A DNA stretch of 64,000 nt from Elusimicrobiaceae bacterium (GCA_017618215.1 JAFZUQ010000004.1:1-64000); one strand, 5' to 3'. Counted from the stretch's first letter, positions 35,731 through 45,647 are shown. Notes: generated from the letters alone by a model not told the origin. Translations and numbers: made by a program.

Positions 35731-36506
35731 TACCAAAAATTATTCATTACTGCTGGTTGGGTGGTAAACCTTTAACACCGCTTGCTGAGAAATGTATTGC
35801 AAGTTGGCAACGGGTTATGCCTGATTATGAAATTAAACGTTGGGATGAAAGTAATTACGATTTCAAAAAAAATAAATTTATGGCTAATGCATATAAACAA
35901 AAAAAATGGGGGTTTGTTCCTGACTATGCACGCCTTGATATCATATATAACTACGGTGGTATTTATTTCGATACCGATGTTGAAACCTTAAAACCTTTTG
36001 ATGAATTTTTAAAATATCCTGCTTTTTGCGGTTTTGAATCAGAACACTTTATTAATTTTGGGCATGGATTTGGCGCAGAAAAGGGCAATAAAATCATAAA
36101 GCAATTAATGGAACCTTATGAAAACATGAATTTTAATTTAGACGATAATATAATAAAATTAGGAGCTCTTTATACTAAAAAAGATATTAAAGATTGGTGC
36201 AACAGAGGTCTTGCCTTATCCCCATTTGTACAAAGCCACTGGTTAGTAAATAAATTTGGTTTAAAACAAAATAATACACACCAAAATTTACATGGTATAG
36301 AAGTCTTTCCAAGTTCCTATTTTTGCCCTAAAGATAAAGACAATTTACCTTCAAAAACAAATAGGGCATATAGCGTTCATTGGTTTGCCGGCTCTTGGTT
36401 ACCATGGTATGATAAGGTATATAATAGGTTAAAAGGAATTTTACGTAAAATACTCGGCGACAAATATGCTTCTTTGGTTACAGTAAAGAAAAAACTATTT
36501 AAATAA
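35727..36506 (+). CDS. GT32-like glycosyltransferase (copy 2)
   Basis: This 259-aa paralog of the preceding gene has the same first 110 residues apart from about three changes, including the DTDVE metal site. The second half then diverges sharply except for FGLKQNNT and an AYSVHW end motif. The C-terminus has an extra basic tail. Divergence in the acceptor half suggests the two add sugar to different acceptors. The 3' end overlaps the convergent flippase gene by 8 bp. Confidence 0.85.
   Translation: MIPKIIHYCWLGGKPLTPLAEKCIASWQRVMPDYEIKRWDESNYDFKKNKFMANAYKQKKWGFVPDYARLDIIYNYGGIYFDTDVETLKPFDEFLKYPAFCGFESEHFINFGHGFGAEKGNKIIKQLMEPYENMNFNLDDNIIKLGALYTKKDIKDWCNRGLALSPFVQSHWLVNKFGLKQNNTHQNLHGIEVFPSSYFCPKDKDNLPSKTNRAYSVHWFAGSWLPWYDKVYNRLKGILRKILGDKYASLVTVKKKLFK
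35763..36050 (+). repeat. Direct repeat shared by tandem glycosyltransferases, copy 2
   Basis: Second copy of the 35041-35328 segment, offset 722 bp. Similarity drops abruptly after the codons for SEHF. Confidence 0.9.
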
Positions 36507-38058
36507 AAAACTTTTTTAGAGGTTGGGGAAGTTTAGCGCAAAAATTCTGATACTGCATCCCTAAAACAAAACTCAAGATTTTTTTGAGTTGCCCCGTAGG
36601 TAAATAAAGCAAAGCCAAAGTAAATAAAAACAGTAAACCGCAAAGAAATATTCTTATAAACACCGCTTGTCCCGTCAATACTTGCGCTAAAAATGCGGAA
36701 GGAATTAAAGCAAGTAAATTCAAAAAGACTAAAAGACCGGCATCTTTAAGCGGTTGCCAAAATTTAATTTGCGGTATATGATTTTTAAAAAACAAAGCTA
36801 CAATAAAGTAACCAAAAATTGAACAGCCAAGTTGCGTATACGGGTAAGCGAAAGGCCCAAAGCGCGAGATAAAAAAGTATAGTGCGCCAACAATTATAAT
36901 ATCCCTAAAAATCATGTATTTAAAACTTTCTTTAATTTTGCGAGTGCTTGCAATAATACTGCCGGCAAAAGGCGTGAGGACCGTCGTAATTAAAAGTATC
37001 ATCATAGGGCGCAAAAATTTGACAACATTTGTTGATGACTGTGCATTAAATTCCCCTCGTTTAAAAAATAAATTAACGATATCGGGTGCGAAATAACAAG
37101 TAAAAATTGCCAAAGGCACCATAATAAATAAAATCAAATAATTTGCTTTTAAGTAATTATGGTTTAAATCTTCAAAATTTTGGGCGGCGGCATTTTCATT
37201 TAATTGTATATGAAAAACACTTGTGATTTTGTTCGTTAAAATTTCACTTGGAGCATCTGTTAATTGTTTAGCATAAGAGTGCGCACTTATCATACCACCA
37301 AAACCGCTTATCAAAGCCATCGGAACCATTCCTATCGCAAAATTGCCAATCACTAAAAGTTGATTAGTTAAAATATTATAATTGAAGCGTTTTTCAAAAG
37401 AAATTTTAAAACTTGAAAAGGACCAATTTAATTTTTTCTTCATCAAGTAAAAATAAACACAAACTTGCAAAATATAAGAACCTATAAAACCACATAACAT
37501 TGTTTTAATACCTAAAGTATTATGGAATAAAACTAAAGCTATCATCGGAACAACGGCATTTAAAGGTAAAAGAAAATTGACTGAAAATATGCGGTACATA
37601 TACATTATGTCTAACAAAAAATAGCAAAAAACATGTAAACAAAAGTATAAAAAGGCAAGTTGTAAAATTAAAATATCTTTAGTAAGTATCTCTTGTGAAA
37701 ATTTAGAAAATAAACCGAAAATATTTACAGGAAATAAAAATCCGACCGCTAAAATTATAGCAATTAAAATAATATATGAAAGTAAAAAGAAATTTATAAA
37801 ACTTCTTGCGCTTTCTTCGTTTTGCTTACTTAAAAACATAGCTTGCGGGATTAAAACATTACCGTTTAGAGAAGTAAAAAATACCGCACCTATGCCTGCT
37901 ATCTGAATAATATAAAAATAAATATCGGCCCTTGCTTGCGTACCGAAATAAAAGGCAATTAAAATGCTGTTTATAAAGGAGAGAAGTTTCCAAACAAAAG
38001 TTGAACCGACTGAAACCAATGCCCCTTTTTTATAAGAATATTCCTTAAATAATGCCAT
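36499..38058 (-). CDS. MurJ/Wzx-like lipid-linked glycan flippase
   Basis: This 519-aa integral membrane protein has about 13-14 TM helices. The segment LFFKRGEFNAQSS (about 340) and ITSVFHIQL recall the MurJ/MviN family, which moves lipid II across the inner membrane. Its position beside two glycosyltransferases and near two ligase-like genes also allows a role in exporting another lipid-linked glycan. The basic residues needed for MurJ activity could not be judged. There is no ribosome site; TATAAT ends 6 nt before the ATG. Confidence 0.75.
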   Translation of the reverse strand: MALFKEYSYKKGALVSVGSTFVWKLLSFINSILIAFYFGTQARADIYFYIIQIAGIGAVFFTSLNGNVLIPQAMFLSKQNEESARSFINFFLLSYIILIAIILAVGFLFPVNIFGLFSKFSQEILTKDILILQLAFLYFCLHVFCYFLLDIMYMYRIFSVNFLLPLNAVVPMIALVLFHNTLGIKTMLCGFIGSYILQVCVYFYLMKKKLNWSFSSFKISFEKRFNYNILTNQLLVIGNFAIGMVPMALISGFGGMISAHSYAKQLTDAPSEILTNKITSVFHIQLNENAAAQNFEDLNHNYLKANYLILFIMVPLAIFTCYFAPDIVNLFFKRGEFNAQSSTNVVKFLRPMMILLITTVLTPFAGSIIASTRKIKESFKYMIFRDIIIVGALYFFISRFGPFAYPYTQLGCSIFGYFIVALFFKNHIPQIKFWQPLKDAGLLVFLNLLALIPSAFLAQVLTGQAVFIRIFLCGLLFLFTLALLYLPTGQLKKILSFVLGMQYQNFCAKLPQPLKKFFI

Positions 38059-38064
38059 ATATTT

Positions 38065-38070
38065 ATTATA
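38065..38070 (-). promoter_or_regulatory. -10 box 6 nt before the flippase ATG
   Basis: TATAAT on the minus strand lies within the 12-bp gap after dus. The short distance to ATG 38058 and the lack of a Shine-Dalgarno suggest a leaderless mRNA. Confidence 0.4.
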
Positions 38071-39039
38071 TTATTTTAAATTTAGTAGCGAAAGCGCTTT
38101 GCTTGCCTCTTGGCACAATACAAAAGCCGCCCTTATTTTTGCCGCACCTGCAAAATTATTTATCCAAAACCCAGATGTTTTTTTACTGCGGTTTAAGCCA
38201 ACGCGTTCCCCATAAAAATCAATATTTTGCTGAACTAAAAATTTGTATTTTTTAATGCGTTCCTGCGGTGTTGGCTCGGTGTAAGTACCGGTATTTAAAA
38301 AATCTTCAATCTGTTTAAAAATAAAAGGGTTGCCTATTGCGCCGCGGCCAATCATAATACCGTCCGCCCCTATTTCAAGCAAAGTTTTTGCTTCTTCCGG
38401 TTTTGTTATACCGCCGTTGACTATCAAAGTAATTTTACCTTTTGTAAGTTCGGCCGCTTTGCTAAGTTCCGCTAAATTAACAGGGCCGTTGTGCATTTTA
38501 GATGCCACGCGCCCGTGTAAAACCAAAGCAGACACGCCGGAATTTATTGCCAAATTAACAATATCTTTAGTTAAAAAATTATTTTCGGTTAAGCCGATAC
38601 GTGTCTTTAAAGTAACAGGAATTTTTACACTTTTTACTACCGCAGAAACCATATTTTCAAGTTTATTTAAATCTTTTAAAAGCACGCAACCGGCACCGGC
38701 TTTATTAACTTTTTTGACGGGGCAACCGGCATTTATGTCAACGACATCAGCCCCTGCTTCCTCGGCAAGTTTTGCGGCAATAACCAAAGCCGAAACGTCC
38801 CCGCCGAAAATTTGCATTGAAAGCGGATGTTCTTTAGCTGAAATTTTAAGCATATTTTGGCTTCTTTCATTACCGTATTTTAACGCGGAAGATGACACCA
38901 TTTCCGCACATACCAGCCCAGCGCCACCTTCTAAACAAAGCAATCTAAATGGCGTATCGGTTATGCCTGCCATTGGGGCAAGTACTAAATTATTTTTACA
39001 AGTTAATTTCCCGATTTTAAGGGGTTTAAGTAAGCTCAT
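38071..39039 (-). CDS. dus: tRNA-dihydrouridine synthase
   Basis: This 322-aa FMN enzyme reduces uridines in tRNA D-loops. It has a TIM barrel beginning LAPMAGITDTPFR, the catalytic Cys motif INAGCPVKKV (about 95-105), TRIGL and GADGIMIGRGAIGNPF (FMN phosphate site). ATG 39039 lies 1 bp after the preceding stop; the GTG seven codons upstream lies inside that gene. The subfamily (DusB-like) is probable. Confidence 0.93.
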   Translation of the reverse strand: MSLLKPLKIGKLTCKNNLVLAPMAGITDTPFRLLCLEGGAGLVCAEMVSSSALKYGNERSQNMLKISAKEHPLSMQIFGGDVSALVIAAKLAEEAGADVVDINAGCPVKKVNKAGAGCVLLKDLNKLENMVSAVVKSVKIPVTLKTRIGLTENNFLTKDIVNLAINSGVSALVLHGRVASKMHNGPVNLAELSKAAELTKGKITLIVNGGITKPEEAKTLLEIGADGIMIGRGAIGNPFIFKQIEDFLNTGTYTEPTPQERIKKYKFLVQQNIDFYGERVGLNRSKKTSGFWINNFAGAAKIRAAFVLCQEASKALSLLNLK

Positions 39040-39040
39040 T

Positions 39041-40480
39041 TTAAATTTGCTGCCAAGCACTTTTATTTTTGAAATCTGTATTTTTGCGGTTCAAGCACCA
39101 AGTTACTATGTCGCGGACGGTCCTATCGGTGTTTTTAAATTCGTACATATTTAAAAATTCTTCATAACCTGGGGCATTGCTTATAAGATGGTCTGGCATG
39201 GCAATATCATAAAGTTGCTTTCTTTGCAATTCCTGCCCATTGATAATAATTTTTTTCATCTTATTTTCTTTATCGTAAGAAATTTTTATACCGCTCAAAG
39301 CGGCCTGATGCCCAGATATCAAATTATTTTCCAAAGCACGCTGCAAATTAGCCCCGTACATCTTAACGAACATAACCCTATCATCAAAAGGGAAAGCTTT
39401 GTACATATCTTCTTCGGTAACGTCACCTTGCGGTAAGCCCTCACCTAAAGCCTCAAGGTTCATTAAGCCGATAGTGGTTTTACCCCATTTTTTAAGGCAG
39501 GCGGCGGTATATAAACCTAGGGCGGAATCTTGCCCGTCACTTCCTAAATAAGTATCAATTTTAGCTATGTGCCTTGTACGCGTTTTTGCAACTTGTTGTT
39601 TTAAAATATTAACTTCCCTTAATAAATCTTCATCTTCACCAATAGTAGAAATATCAAGTAAAATATCTTCACTGTTATGTGAAGATATTTGTTTGTTTTT
39701 ATTTAAAATTAAATTTATTAATGAAACCTGCTGCAAATTCTCTTGTGAATGATTTATGATTATTTTTGAATTTTCAGTATTTTCTTTACCTATTCCTAAA
39801 AGGATATCTATATCAGTAAGTTCATCAAGCAAAGTTTTATCACTTGCGGCTTTATCTTGCCTCTCAAACCCTAGTGAACTGAGCAAAATTATTATATTAA
39901 CTTCTTCCTTTTTTAGGCTTTCTATCAACGGTTTTAAAGATTCAATTTCGTCATAAGCTTTAAATCCGCTTGAGCGCACTAAATTATCGAAATCACCTTT
40001 TGAAAGTACACCCAAAACACCTAGTTTCACACCTTCAAAATCAATTATCATACTATTTTGAATACTCTTTGGTGTACTACCATCAGAATTTTTTAAATTG
40101 GAGATAACTATAGGTATTTTGTTATTCTTTAAAGCATTTCTTATATCTTCCGCCCCAAATTTAAAATCCTCCGCACTCAAAGTAATAGCCGTATATGGTA
40201 ATTTAGATAATAAATTTAAAGTTCCGGACATCTTAGCGATTTGCCCTTCACGCGTAACAGAAAATAAGTTACCGCTATCAAAGAGTAAAAACGGTTCTTG
40301 ATTGCCTGATAATAATTTTTTAAGGGCCGGTAAACCGCCTAAACTTTTATGTTCTTCACCGAAAGTTTGCGCATAAAAATAGCCCGAAATTGCGCCTGTG
40401 TGATAAATTTCCAAAGCGGTTTTATTATCACTGCAGGCACAAAAAAATACGCATAAAAGTATTAAAAGACGAAGTTTCAT
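39041..40480 (-). CDS. Degenerate 5'-nucleotidase-like lipoprotein
   Basis: This 479-aa lipoprotein (CAC lipobox, Cys16) has the UshA/5'-nucleotidase fold but has lost the metal ligands. The first motif is HTGAISG instead of HTSDVHG, the second is DSGNLF instead of DSGDYTSG, and GNHE is replaced by SAEDF. The GGHAH motif is missing too. The C-terminal substrate domain is present but altered. It is therefore a probable pseudoenzyme, 4 bp overlapped with the intact paralog upstream. Confidence 0.8.
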   Translation of the reverse strand: MKLRLLILLCVFFCACSDNKTALEIYHTGAISGYFYAQTFGEEHKSLGGLPALKKLLSGNQEPFLLFDSGNLFSVTREGQIAKMSGTLNLLSKLPYTAITLSAEDFKFGAEDIRNALKNNKIPIVISNLKNSDGSTPKSIQNSMIIDFEGVKLGVLGVLSKGDFDNLVRSSGFKAYDEIESLKPLIESLKKEEVNIIILLSSLGFERQDKAASDKTLLDELTDIDILLGIGKENTENSKIIINHSQENLQQVSLINLILNKNKQISSHNSEDILLDISTIGEDEDLLREVNILKQQVAKTRTRHIAKIDTYLGSDGQDSALGLYTAACLKKWGKTTIGLMNLEALGEGLPQGDVTEEDMYKAFPFDDRVMFVKMYGANLQRALENNLISGHQAALSGIKISYDKENKMKKIIINGQELQRKQLYDIAMPDHLISNAPGYEEFLNMYEFKNTDRTVRDIVTWCLNRKNTDFKNKSAWQQI

Positions 40481-41955
40481 TTTACTACTTTAATTATACG
40501 CCCCGTTTCAAGCGGCGCTTTTATACCGTCCTTATGATTTTTAATATATTCAATAAAATAGTCTGCCAAATAAGTGTCGGAATAAACTGTTTTATCTTCA
40601 ACTTTTTTAAACAAATACCCTTCACTGTTGCCGTTAGCAATAAAGTCAGGCACGGCTAAAGTGTAAATTTGTGCATGGTTTAAAGGCTTACTGTTTACTA
40701 AAATCTCAATAATTTTCGCACGGCCATTTTTAAAGGAATATTTAACTTTTAATCCGGCATATTGAAATAAACTTGAATTTTCTTTTAAACTTTTTCTGAC
40801 AAATTTTTCCAGAAATTTACCATCGACTTTAACCTTCATAATTTTATTTTGGAAAGGTAAAATTTCTTCAATAACCCTGTTTGTAATATCGCCGGCTTGC
40901 AGGCTTGTTCTTATAGCGCCGCTGTTTATAACGGCAATTTCAGTGCCGGTTGCATTTTTGACGATATCACAAAATAAATCACCTAGGTAACTATCCACCC
41001 CTCCGTTTATTGTGCCGGGCTTATTGAAAATATCTTCCTGCGCTTTACCGATAACAATTTCCATATTTTTATCAAGTTTTTCTTCGGCAAAAGCAAGCAT
41101 GGTTTTTGAAGGTTTAATTTTTGCATTATCCATTAAAACATATTCTGTTTTAATATCGGTTAATTTTTTTGTTTTATCATCAAAAGTTAATGTAGCTTCG
41201 GTAATACCCATCAAAGCAGTACCGGATTCCACAAACACAGTATTGCCTGCTTTTTTATTTTGAATAATTTGGTGGGCATGGCCGCCTAAAACCAAATCAA
41301 TACCCAAACCTTGCGTTAATTTAACGGTGGTATAGGCGGTTTCATGTTTATCGTCTTGCGCGCTATCGTGGATTAACAAAATTATTGCATCAGGGTTTTG
41401 GGCCTTAACTTCCGCTACTGCTTTTTTAAGCAATTTGCGCGGCTTGTTTATTTTAATGTATTTTGATGTTGAGGAAAATTCTTTACCAACACCGATAACC
41501 GCAATTTTATAACCGTTTACGTCATAAAAGGCATAGGGTTTGATATGGGCGGGATATTTTTTTGTCTGCCTGTCTTCGGCATTTAAGACCAAAAGGTCTG
41601 CCTTTAAAGCGGCATTGTTTTTTAAAAGAGCATCGTCTTTAAAATCATTTTCGTGATTACCTAAAGTAACCGCATTGTAGCCAAGTTCATTTATAAAATC
41701 TACGGAATAAGCGCCTTTACTTTTTTTGGCCTCATAAGTACCGGAGGTATAATCACCTGAATCTAAAAGTAAATAAGGCTTTTTTTGATTTTCCAAATAA
41801 CCGGCAAAAGTTGCAAAACCACCGAGAGTTTGCCCTTTAACGGTTGTAGGAAAGTAAAAGCCATGAACATCAGAAGTGTGGAAAACTTTTACTTCCCCTG
41901 CACACAAGGCTAGAGCCAAGTATAAAAACGAAATGAAAATAGTGATTTTCTTCAT
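40477..41955 (-). CDS. Secreted 5'-nucleotidase / UDP-sugar hydrolase (UshA-like)
   Basis: This 492-aa periplasmic enzyme removes phosphate from nucleotides. It has a signal peptide (about 1-19), metallophosphatase motifs HTSDVHG (26-32), DSGDYTSG (66-73), GNHEND (about 98) and GGHAHQ (about 224), and a 5'-nucleotidase C-terminal domain with VINSGAIR. All metal ligands are in place, unlike the paralog downstream. Confidence 0.9.
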   Translation of the reverse strand: MKKITIFISFLYLALALCAGEVKVFHTSDVHGFYFPTTVKGQTLGGFATFAGYLENQKKPYLLLDSGDYTSGTYEAKKSKGAYSVDFINELGYNAVTLGNHENDFKDDALLKNNAALKADLLVLNAEDRQTKKYPAHIKPYAFYDVNGYKIAVIGVGKEFSSTSKYIKINKPRKLLKKAVAEVKAQNPDAIILLIHDSAQDDKHETAYTTVKLTQGLGIDLVLGGHAHQIIQNKKAGNTVFVESGTALMGITEATLTFDDKTKKLTDIKTEYVLMDNAKIKPSKTMLAFAEEKLDKNMEIVIGKAQEDIFNKPGTINGGVDSYLGDLFCDIVKNATGTEIAVINSGAIRTSLQAGDITNRVIEEILPFQNKIMKVKVDGKFLEKFVRKSLKENSSLFQYAGLKVKYSFKNGRAKIIEILVNSKPLNHAQIYTLAVPDFIANGNSEGYLFKKVEDKTVYSDTYLADYFIEYIKNHKDGIKAPLETGRIIKVVK

Positions 41956-41985
41956 ACTTTTATCTTATCAAATTTTGAAATGTTT

Positions 41986-42780
41986 TTATATATTATAAAA
42001 TGCTTTGGCGTTTTGGGTAGTGATATCTGCTACCTCATTTATACTTTTGCCTAAAATATCTGCAAGATTTTGTGCAATTTCGGGGATATTTACAGGGGAA
42101 TTTCTCTGCCCGCGCTTACTTTGCGGCGGCAGGTATGGGCAATCTGTTTCAAGCATCAAATATTTTAGACCAACTTGCTTTATAATTTGCCTTACATCAT
42201 CGTTTTTCTTATAGCCGATTATGCCGTTTATGCCCAAATAAAACCCCATATCAAGCGCCCTAAAGGCATCCTCTTTGCGACCGCTAAAACAATGCAAAAT
42301 ACCACCGCTTAAATTATATTTTTTAAGTGCAAAAAACATATCTTCATAAGCGGAATAATCTTGTACATCTTTGCCCTTTCTGCAATGCAAAATTATAGGT
42401 TTTTTAATATCTTGCGCTAAATCTAACTGTTTTTCAAAAATTTCTTGTTGTAAAGCGCGCGGAGAAGAATCTTCATAAAAATAATCAAGCCCGATTTCCC
42501 CCACCGCTTTAAAATTATCAGCAGTTAAATACTGTTTTAATTCTTCAAAACTACTATCCGTAAATTGTTCTGCATTTATCGGGTGTATAGCGGCGGCAGC
42601 GTAAATTTGCCCTTTGTACTTTTCGCAAAGTTGAGCAGCCGGTTTCCACTCATTAGTTTCACAGGCTATTTCAATAATTTGCTTAACACCGACCTCAAAG
42701 CAAGAGTTTATAATTTGCTCTCTGTCTTCGTTAAAAGCATCGTCATTTAAATGAGCGTGAGAATCTATAAAAGTAATCAT
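41986..42780 (-). CDS. TatD-family metal-dependent deoxyribonuclease
   Basis: This 264-aa TIM-barrel hydrolase has DSHAHL (6-11, metal ligands), AVGEIGLDYF, ILHCRKG, GGILHCFSG and LETDCPYL. Family members act as 3'-5' nucleases in DNA repair. It overlaps the upstream TPR gene by 4 bp. Confidence 0.93.
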   Translation of the reverse strand: MITFIDSHAHLNDDAFNEDREQIINSCFEVGVKQIIEIACETNEWKPAAQLCEKYKGQIYAAAAIHPINAEQFTDSSFEELKQYLTADNFKAVGEIGLDYFYEDSSPRALQQEIFEKQLDLAQDIKKPIILHCRKGKDVQDYSAYEDMFFALKKYNLSGGILHCFSGRKEDAFRALDMGFYLGINGIIGYKKNDDVRQIIKQVGLKYLMLETDCPYLPPQSKRGQRNSPVNIPEIAQNLADILGKSINEVADITTQNAKAFYNI

Positions 42781-44096
42781 CGTAAAGTTTCCATTTCCCC
42801 TTTTTCATTACACAAAGTTAACGGCCCTCTCTGTTTTTCACCGAAAGTTTCTTTATATATAGGGGCCTCATTTTGATTGTGTTTGCCATACAATTCTCTG
42901 TATTCTTCAACAAACATATATGGGATACTAAACGGAATACTCGTATCCTCTTTACTTAGCACGAAATAGCGCCTATCACGGCCTTCCCCAATAGTACGAC
43001 ATTTTAAATTTTTAACCAAAGTTTCTTCGGAGCAATTAGTCCCTTCTTCCACATATTGGAATTCCAAACGGGATACTTCAGAATACCCTTGTGCCATATA
43101 TTGCTTGGCAAGTTCATCTTCTTTTTCTTTAATTAGCGGAGTTTTTTCTCCTGGTAACAGATAAGTTTTTTTACCCTTTAAACTTTTATTGTAAGCAATT
43201 AATCCCTCATCAGTTAAAAGTCCGTTTTCATTAAAAATAGGCTTTCCATTTAAGTCTGTTAACGAAAATATATCTGAAACAACAATTCCCTTAGAGCGGA
43301 AAAAATCTTTTGCCTCACTTGATAATTTATCTATGAGTAAATTATAACCGCTTAAAGTCAGCATCTTACGGGCATAAAAGGTATTTGGGTTTTGCTCAAA
43401 AATGACGCCTTCAGGAAGAGTAGCACCAAATTTTAAAGACAGATAGTCTATAGAACTGCCTCTTTCTGCCTTTAAAATTTTCTTAAGCATTATAATGTCC
43501 TCATCATTAAAATTTTCTGATTCAGGAGCAATAATATTCCGGAATTTCAAGGCTTCAAGTTTTTCTTTATATGTAAGCGATTCCGGTTCTAAACGGATTA
43601 AATTTTTCCTGGCTATTAAATTAGAAAAATCTATATCCAAAGCTTTTTTATAATATTTTATTGCCAAATCTTTTTTATCCATTTTTTCCAAAGCATATCC
43701 GTAACCTATTAAAGAATTAATATCTTCGGGCTGATATTTCAACGATTTTTGATAATAATCCATCGCCTTTTGAATTCGCTTTTTTCGCATTGCAAGATCA
43801 CCCAAATTCGAATATACATACGCAAAATAAGGGGAATTTTTTGGCATTATTTTTAAAACATTATTAAAATATTTTTCAGCTTCGTCATATTTACCAAGCA
43901 GTAATTTTATACCACCCATGCTAATTTGGACATTGGGGCTCGCTTTTTCTTTTTGGGAACATTTTTCCAATGCATGTTCCGCAGATATATAATCCTTTGA
44001 ATTAAAAAATTTATGGCTTGTATCCAAGCAAGTTTGAGAATTAACCAAAGTATTTATGAAAATTATAAAAAATGTAAAAACTAAGATATTTTTCAT
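42777..44096 (-). CDS. Secreted TPR protein with unknown C-terminal domain
   Basis: This 439-aa protein has a signal peptide (MKNILVFTFF..., ending near NSQ) and three to four TPR units (about 30-170; GKYDEAEKYFNNVL, KKRIQKAMDYYQKSL). A C-terminal half follows that I do not recognise, with two Cys pairs. Start at ATG 44096 has GGAGGG eight nt upstream and overlaps the previous stop (ATGA). Confidence 0.75.
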   Translation of the reverse strand: MKNILVFTFFIIFINTLVNSQTCLDTSHKFFNSKDYISAEHALEKCSQKEKASPNVQISMGGIKLLLGKYDEAEKYFNNVLKIMPKNSPYFAYVYSNLGDLAMRKKRIQKAMDYYQKSLKYQPEDINSLIGYGYALEKMDKKDLAIKYYKKALDIDFSNLIARKNLIRLEPESLTYKEKLEALKFRNIIAPESENFNDEDIIMLKKILKAERGSSIDYLSLKFGATLPEGVIFEQNPNTFYARKMLTLSGYNLLIDKLSSEAKDFFRSKGIVVSDIFSLTDLNGKPIFNENGLLTDEGLIAYNKSLKGKKTYLLPGEKTPLIKEKEDELAKQYMAQGYSEVSRLEFQYVEEGTNCSEETLVKNLKCRTIGEGRDRRYFVLSKEDTSIPFSIPYMFVEEYRELYGKHNQNEAPIYKETFGEKQRGPLTLCNEKGEMETLR

Positions 44097-44902
44097 CTCG
44101 TTTCCCTCCAAGTTTTAAATAAAATCAATAATTTCCGTAATTTACTTAACTTTATCTTTTTTTTACGGGGTAAGCAAGGTTCCTGTTTTAATTTAACCAA
44201 AATTCCCTCATAAATTGCGCCCATAGCACGGGCGGCAAGCAAAGTTTTAAAATCTTCTTTGGGCAAGATTTCGCGCGCTTCATCATATAATTTTTGGGCC
44301 TTATCTATTTCAAAGACAAATAATTTTTCAACATTTTCTGTAAATTTAAAACTCAACAAATCTTCTTCACGAACATTAAATTTTTGCAAATCTTCTAATG
44401 GTAAATATATGCGGTTTATTTTCGCATCTTCATAGATATCTCTTAAAATATTTGTAAGTTGTACTGCATAGCCTAAAGTTTCGGCATATTTTTGTGAAAT
44501 TTTATTTTTATAACCGAAAATTTCAATACATATAAGCCCAACAACACTTGCTACCCTGTACATATACCAATTTAGGTCCTCTTGCGTTTTGAAGCGAACC
44601 GGCATTTTTAAATCACTTCTTACACCTTCAATTAAATCACGAAAATATACTTTAGGTATAGGAAATTTTTGAATAACCTTTTGTAAATCTTTGCCAAGTT
44701 CGGTTTTAGGTGTTCCGCCGTAAACTTGTTTAAGTTCTAAAGTTAAATCAGCAAGCTGGGCAAGGGCTGTTTTGGGGGTATCATCAACGATATCATCAGC
44801 TAAACGGCAAAAAGAATAAACAATACCTAGCGCATCCTTTTGCTCATTAGATAAAAAGAAAAATGCCGCCCCAAAATTGGACTTTTTATAACTATTTTGC
44901 AT
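44093..44902 (-). CDS. Squalene/phytoene synthase family protein
   Basis: This 269-aa prenyl-condensing enzyme has two Asp-rich motifs: FCRLADDIVDD (about 32-42) and QLTNILRDIYEDA (about 148-160), plus RIYLP. It joins two prenyl diphosphates head to head. Whether it makes squalene (HpnC/HpnD-like) or phytoene cannot be told; no hpn or crt genes adjoin it. It overlaps the tlyA gene by 11 bp. Confidence 0.88.
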   Translation of the reverse strand: MQNSYKKSNFGAAFFFLSNEQKDALGIVYSFCRLADDIVDDTPKTALAQLADLTLELKQVYGGTPKTELGKDLQKVIQKFPIPKVYFRDLIEGVRSDLKMPVRFKTQEDLNWYMYRVASVVGLICIEIFGYKNKISQKYAETLGYAVQLTNILRDIYEDAKINRIYLPLEDLQKFNVREEDLLSFKFTENVEKLFVFEIDKAQKLYDEAREILPKEDFKTLLAARAMGAIYEGILVKLKQEPCLPRKKKIKLSKLRKLLILFKTWRETR

Positions 44903-45647
44903 TTACGCTAACACTCCATAAAAATTCAATATTACCGTGCATGCCAACTGTTTTAGATTGCACTAACCCCACACTTTTTGCCATATACTTTGCTGCAATA
45001 GTTTCAAAAAAATCTTGCACCTTTTTAATAGCTTTTTGGCGGTTTTCCTCAGTTTGGACTATACCATGCGGTACTTCTTTTGGGCTAAGTTCGAATTGCG
45101 GCTTAATTAAAAAAACTACCAGTGCATTTTTAGCCATACATTTAAAAAGCGGCTCCATAATCTTTGTTAGAGAGATAAAAGACACATCTACTGCCGCTAC
45201 ATCAAATTTAAACGGAAACATTCCAGAATCCATAAACCTTGCATTTGTATTTGGGCAAAAATGATAATTACTAAAAGCCAAGACTTCACTTGCAAGCTGC
45301 CCTTTACCGACATCCACCCCATAAACTTCTTTAGCACCTTCAAGCAAAAAACAATGGGAAAACCCTCCTGTCGCTACTCCTATATCAATACAAAATTTAT
45401 TTTTTACATCAATTTTAAAATCTACCAACGCCTGTTTTAATTTTAAACCACCCCTTGAAACATAAGGGCAAGGATTTTGTTTTAAAGTTATAATGTCTTC
45501 TTCCTTGACAGTTCTATCCGCCCTGGTATCCGGTTCTCCGTTAACAAGCACAACACCGGCCATAATCAAAGCCTGCGCTTTATTGCGGCTTTGAGCAAAG
45601 CCGAGTGTTACCAAGGCATTATCAAGACGCGTTTTATTTTGTTTCAT
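44892..45647 (-). CDS. tlyA: TlyA-family rRNA 2'-O-methyltransferase
   Basis: This 251-aa protein has an S4 RNA-binding domain (about 4-60) and an FtsJ-like methyltransferase domain with the SAM site CIDIGVATGGFSHC (about 86-99) and IKPQFE. In other bacteria TlyA methylates 16S and 23S rRNA; the old name hemolysin is misleading. ATG 45647 was chosen, overlapping the xseB stop; a TTG further upstream is possible. Confidence 0.9.
   Translation of the reverse strand: MKQNKTRLDNALVTLGFAQSRNKAQALIMAGVVLVNGEPDTRADRTVKEEDIITLKQNPCPYVSRGGLKLKQALVDFKIDVKNKFCIDIGVATGGFSHCFLLEGAKEVYGVDVGKGQLASEVLAFSNYHFCPNTNARFMDSGMFPFKFDVAAVDVSFISLTKIMEPLFKCMAKNALVVFLIKPQFELSPKEVPHGIVQTEENRQKAIKKVQDFFETIAAKYMAKSVGLVQSKTVGMHGNIEFLWSVSVNAK

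Noticed and set aside
35041-36050. Insertion sequence explaining the 288-bp direct repeats
   Set aside because: The repeats are coding halves of paralogous genes, with no transposase or terminal inverted repeats.
39041-40480. Calling the degenerate 5'-nucleotidase a pseudogene
   Set aside because: The frame, signal peptide, start and coupling are intact; only catalytic ligands are lost, so it is kept as a CDS.
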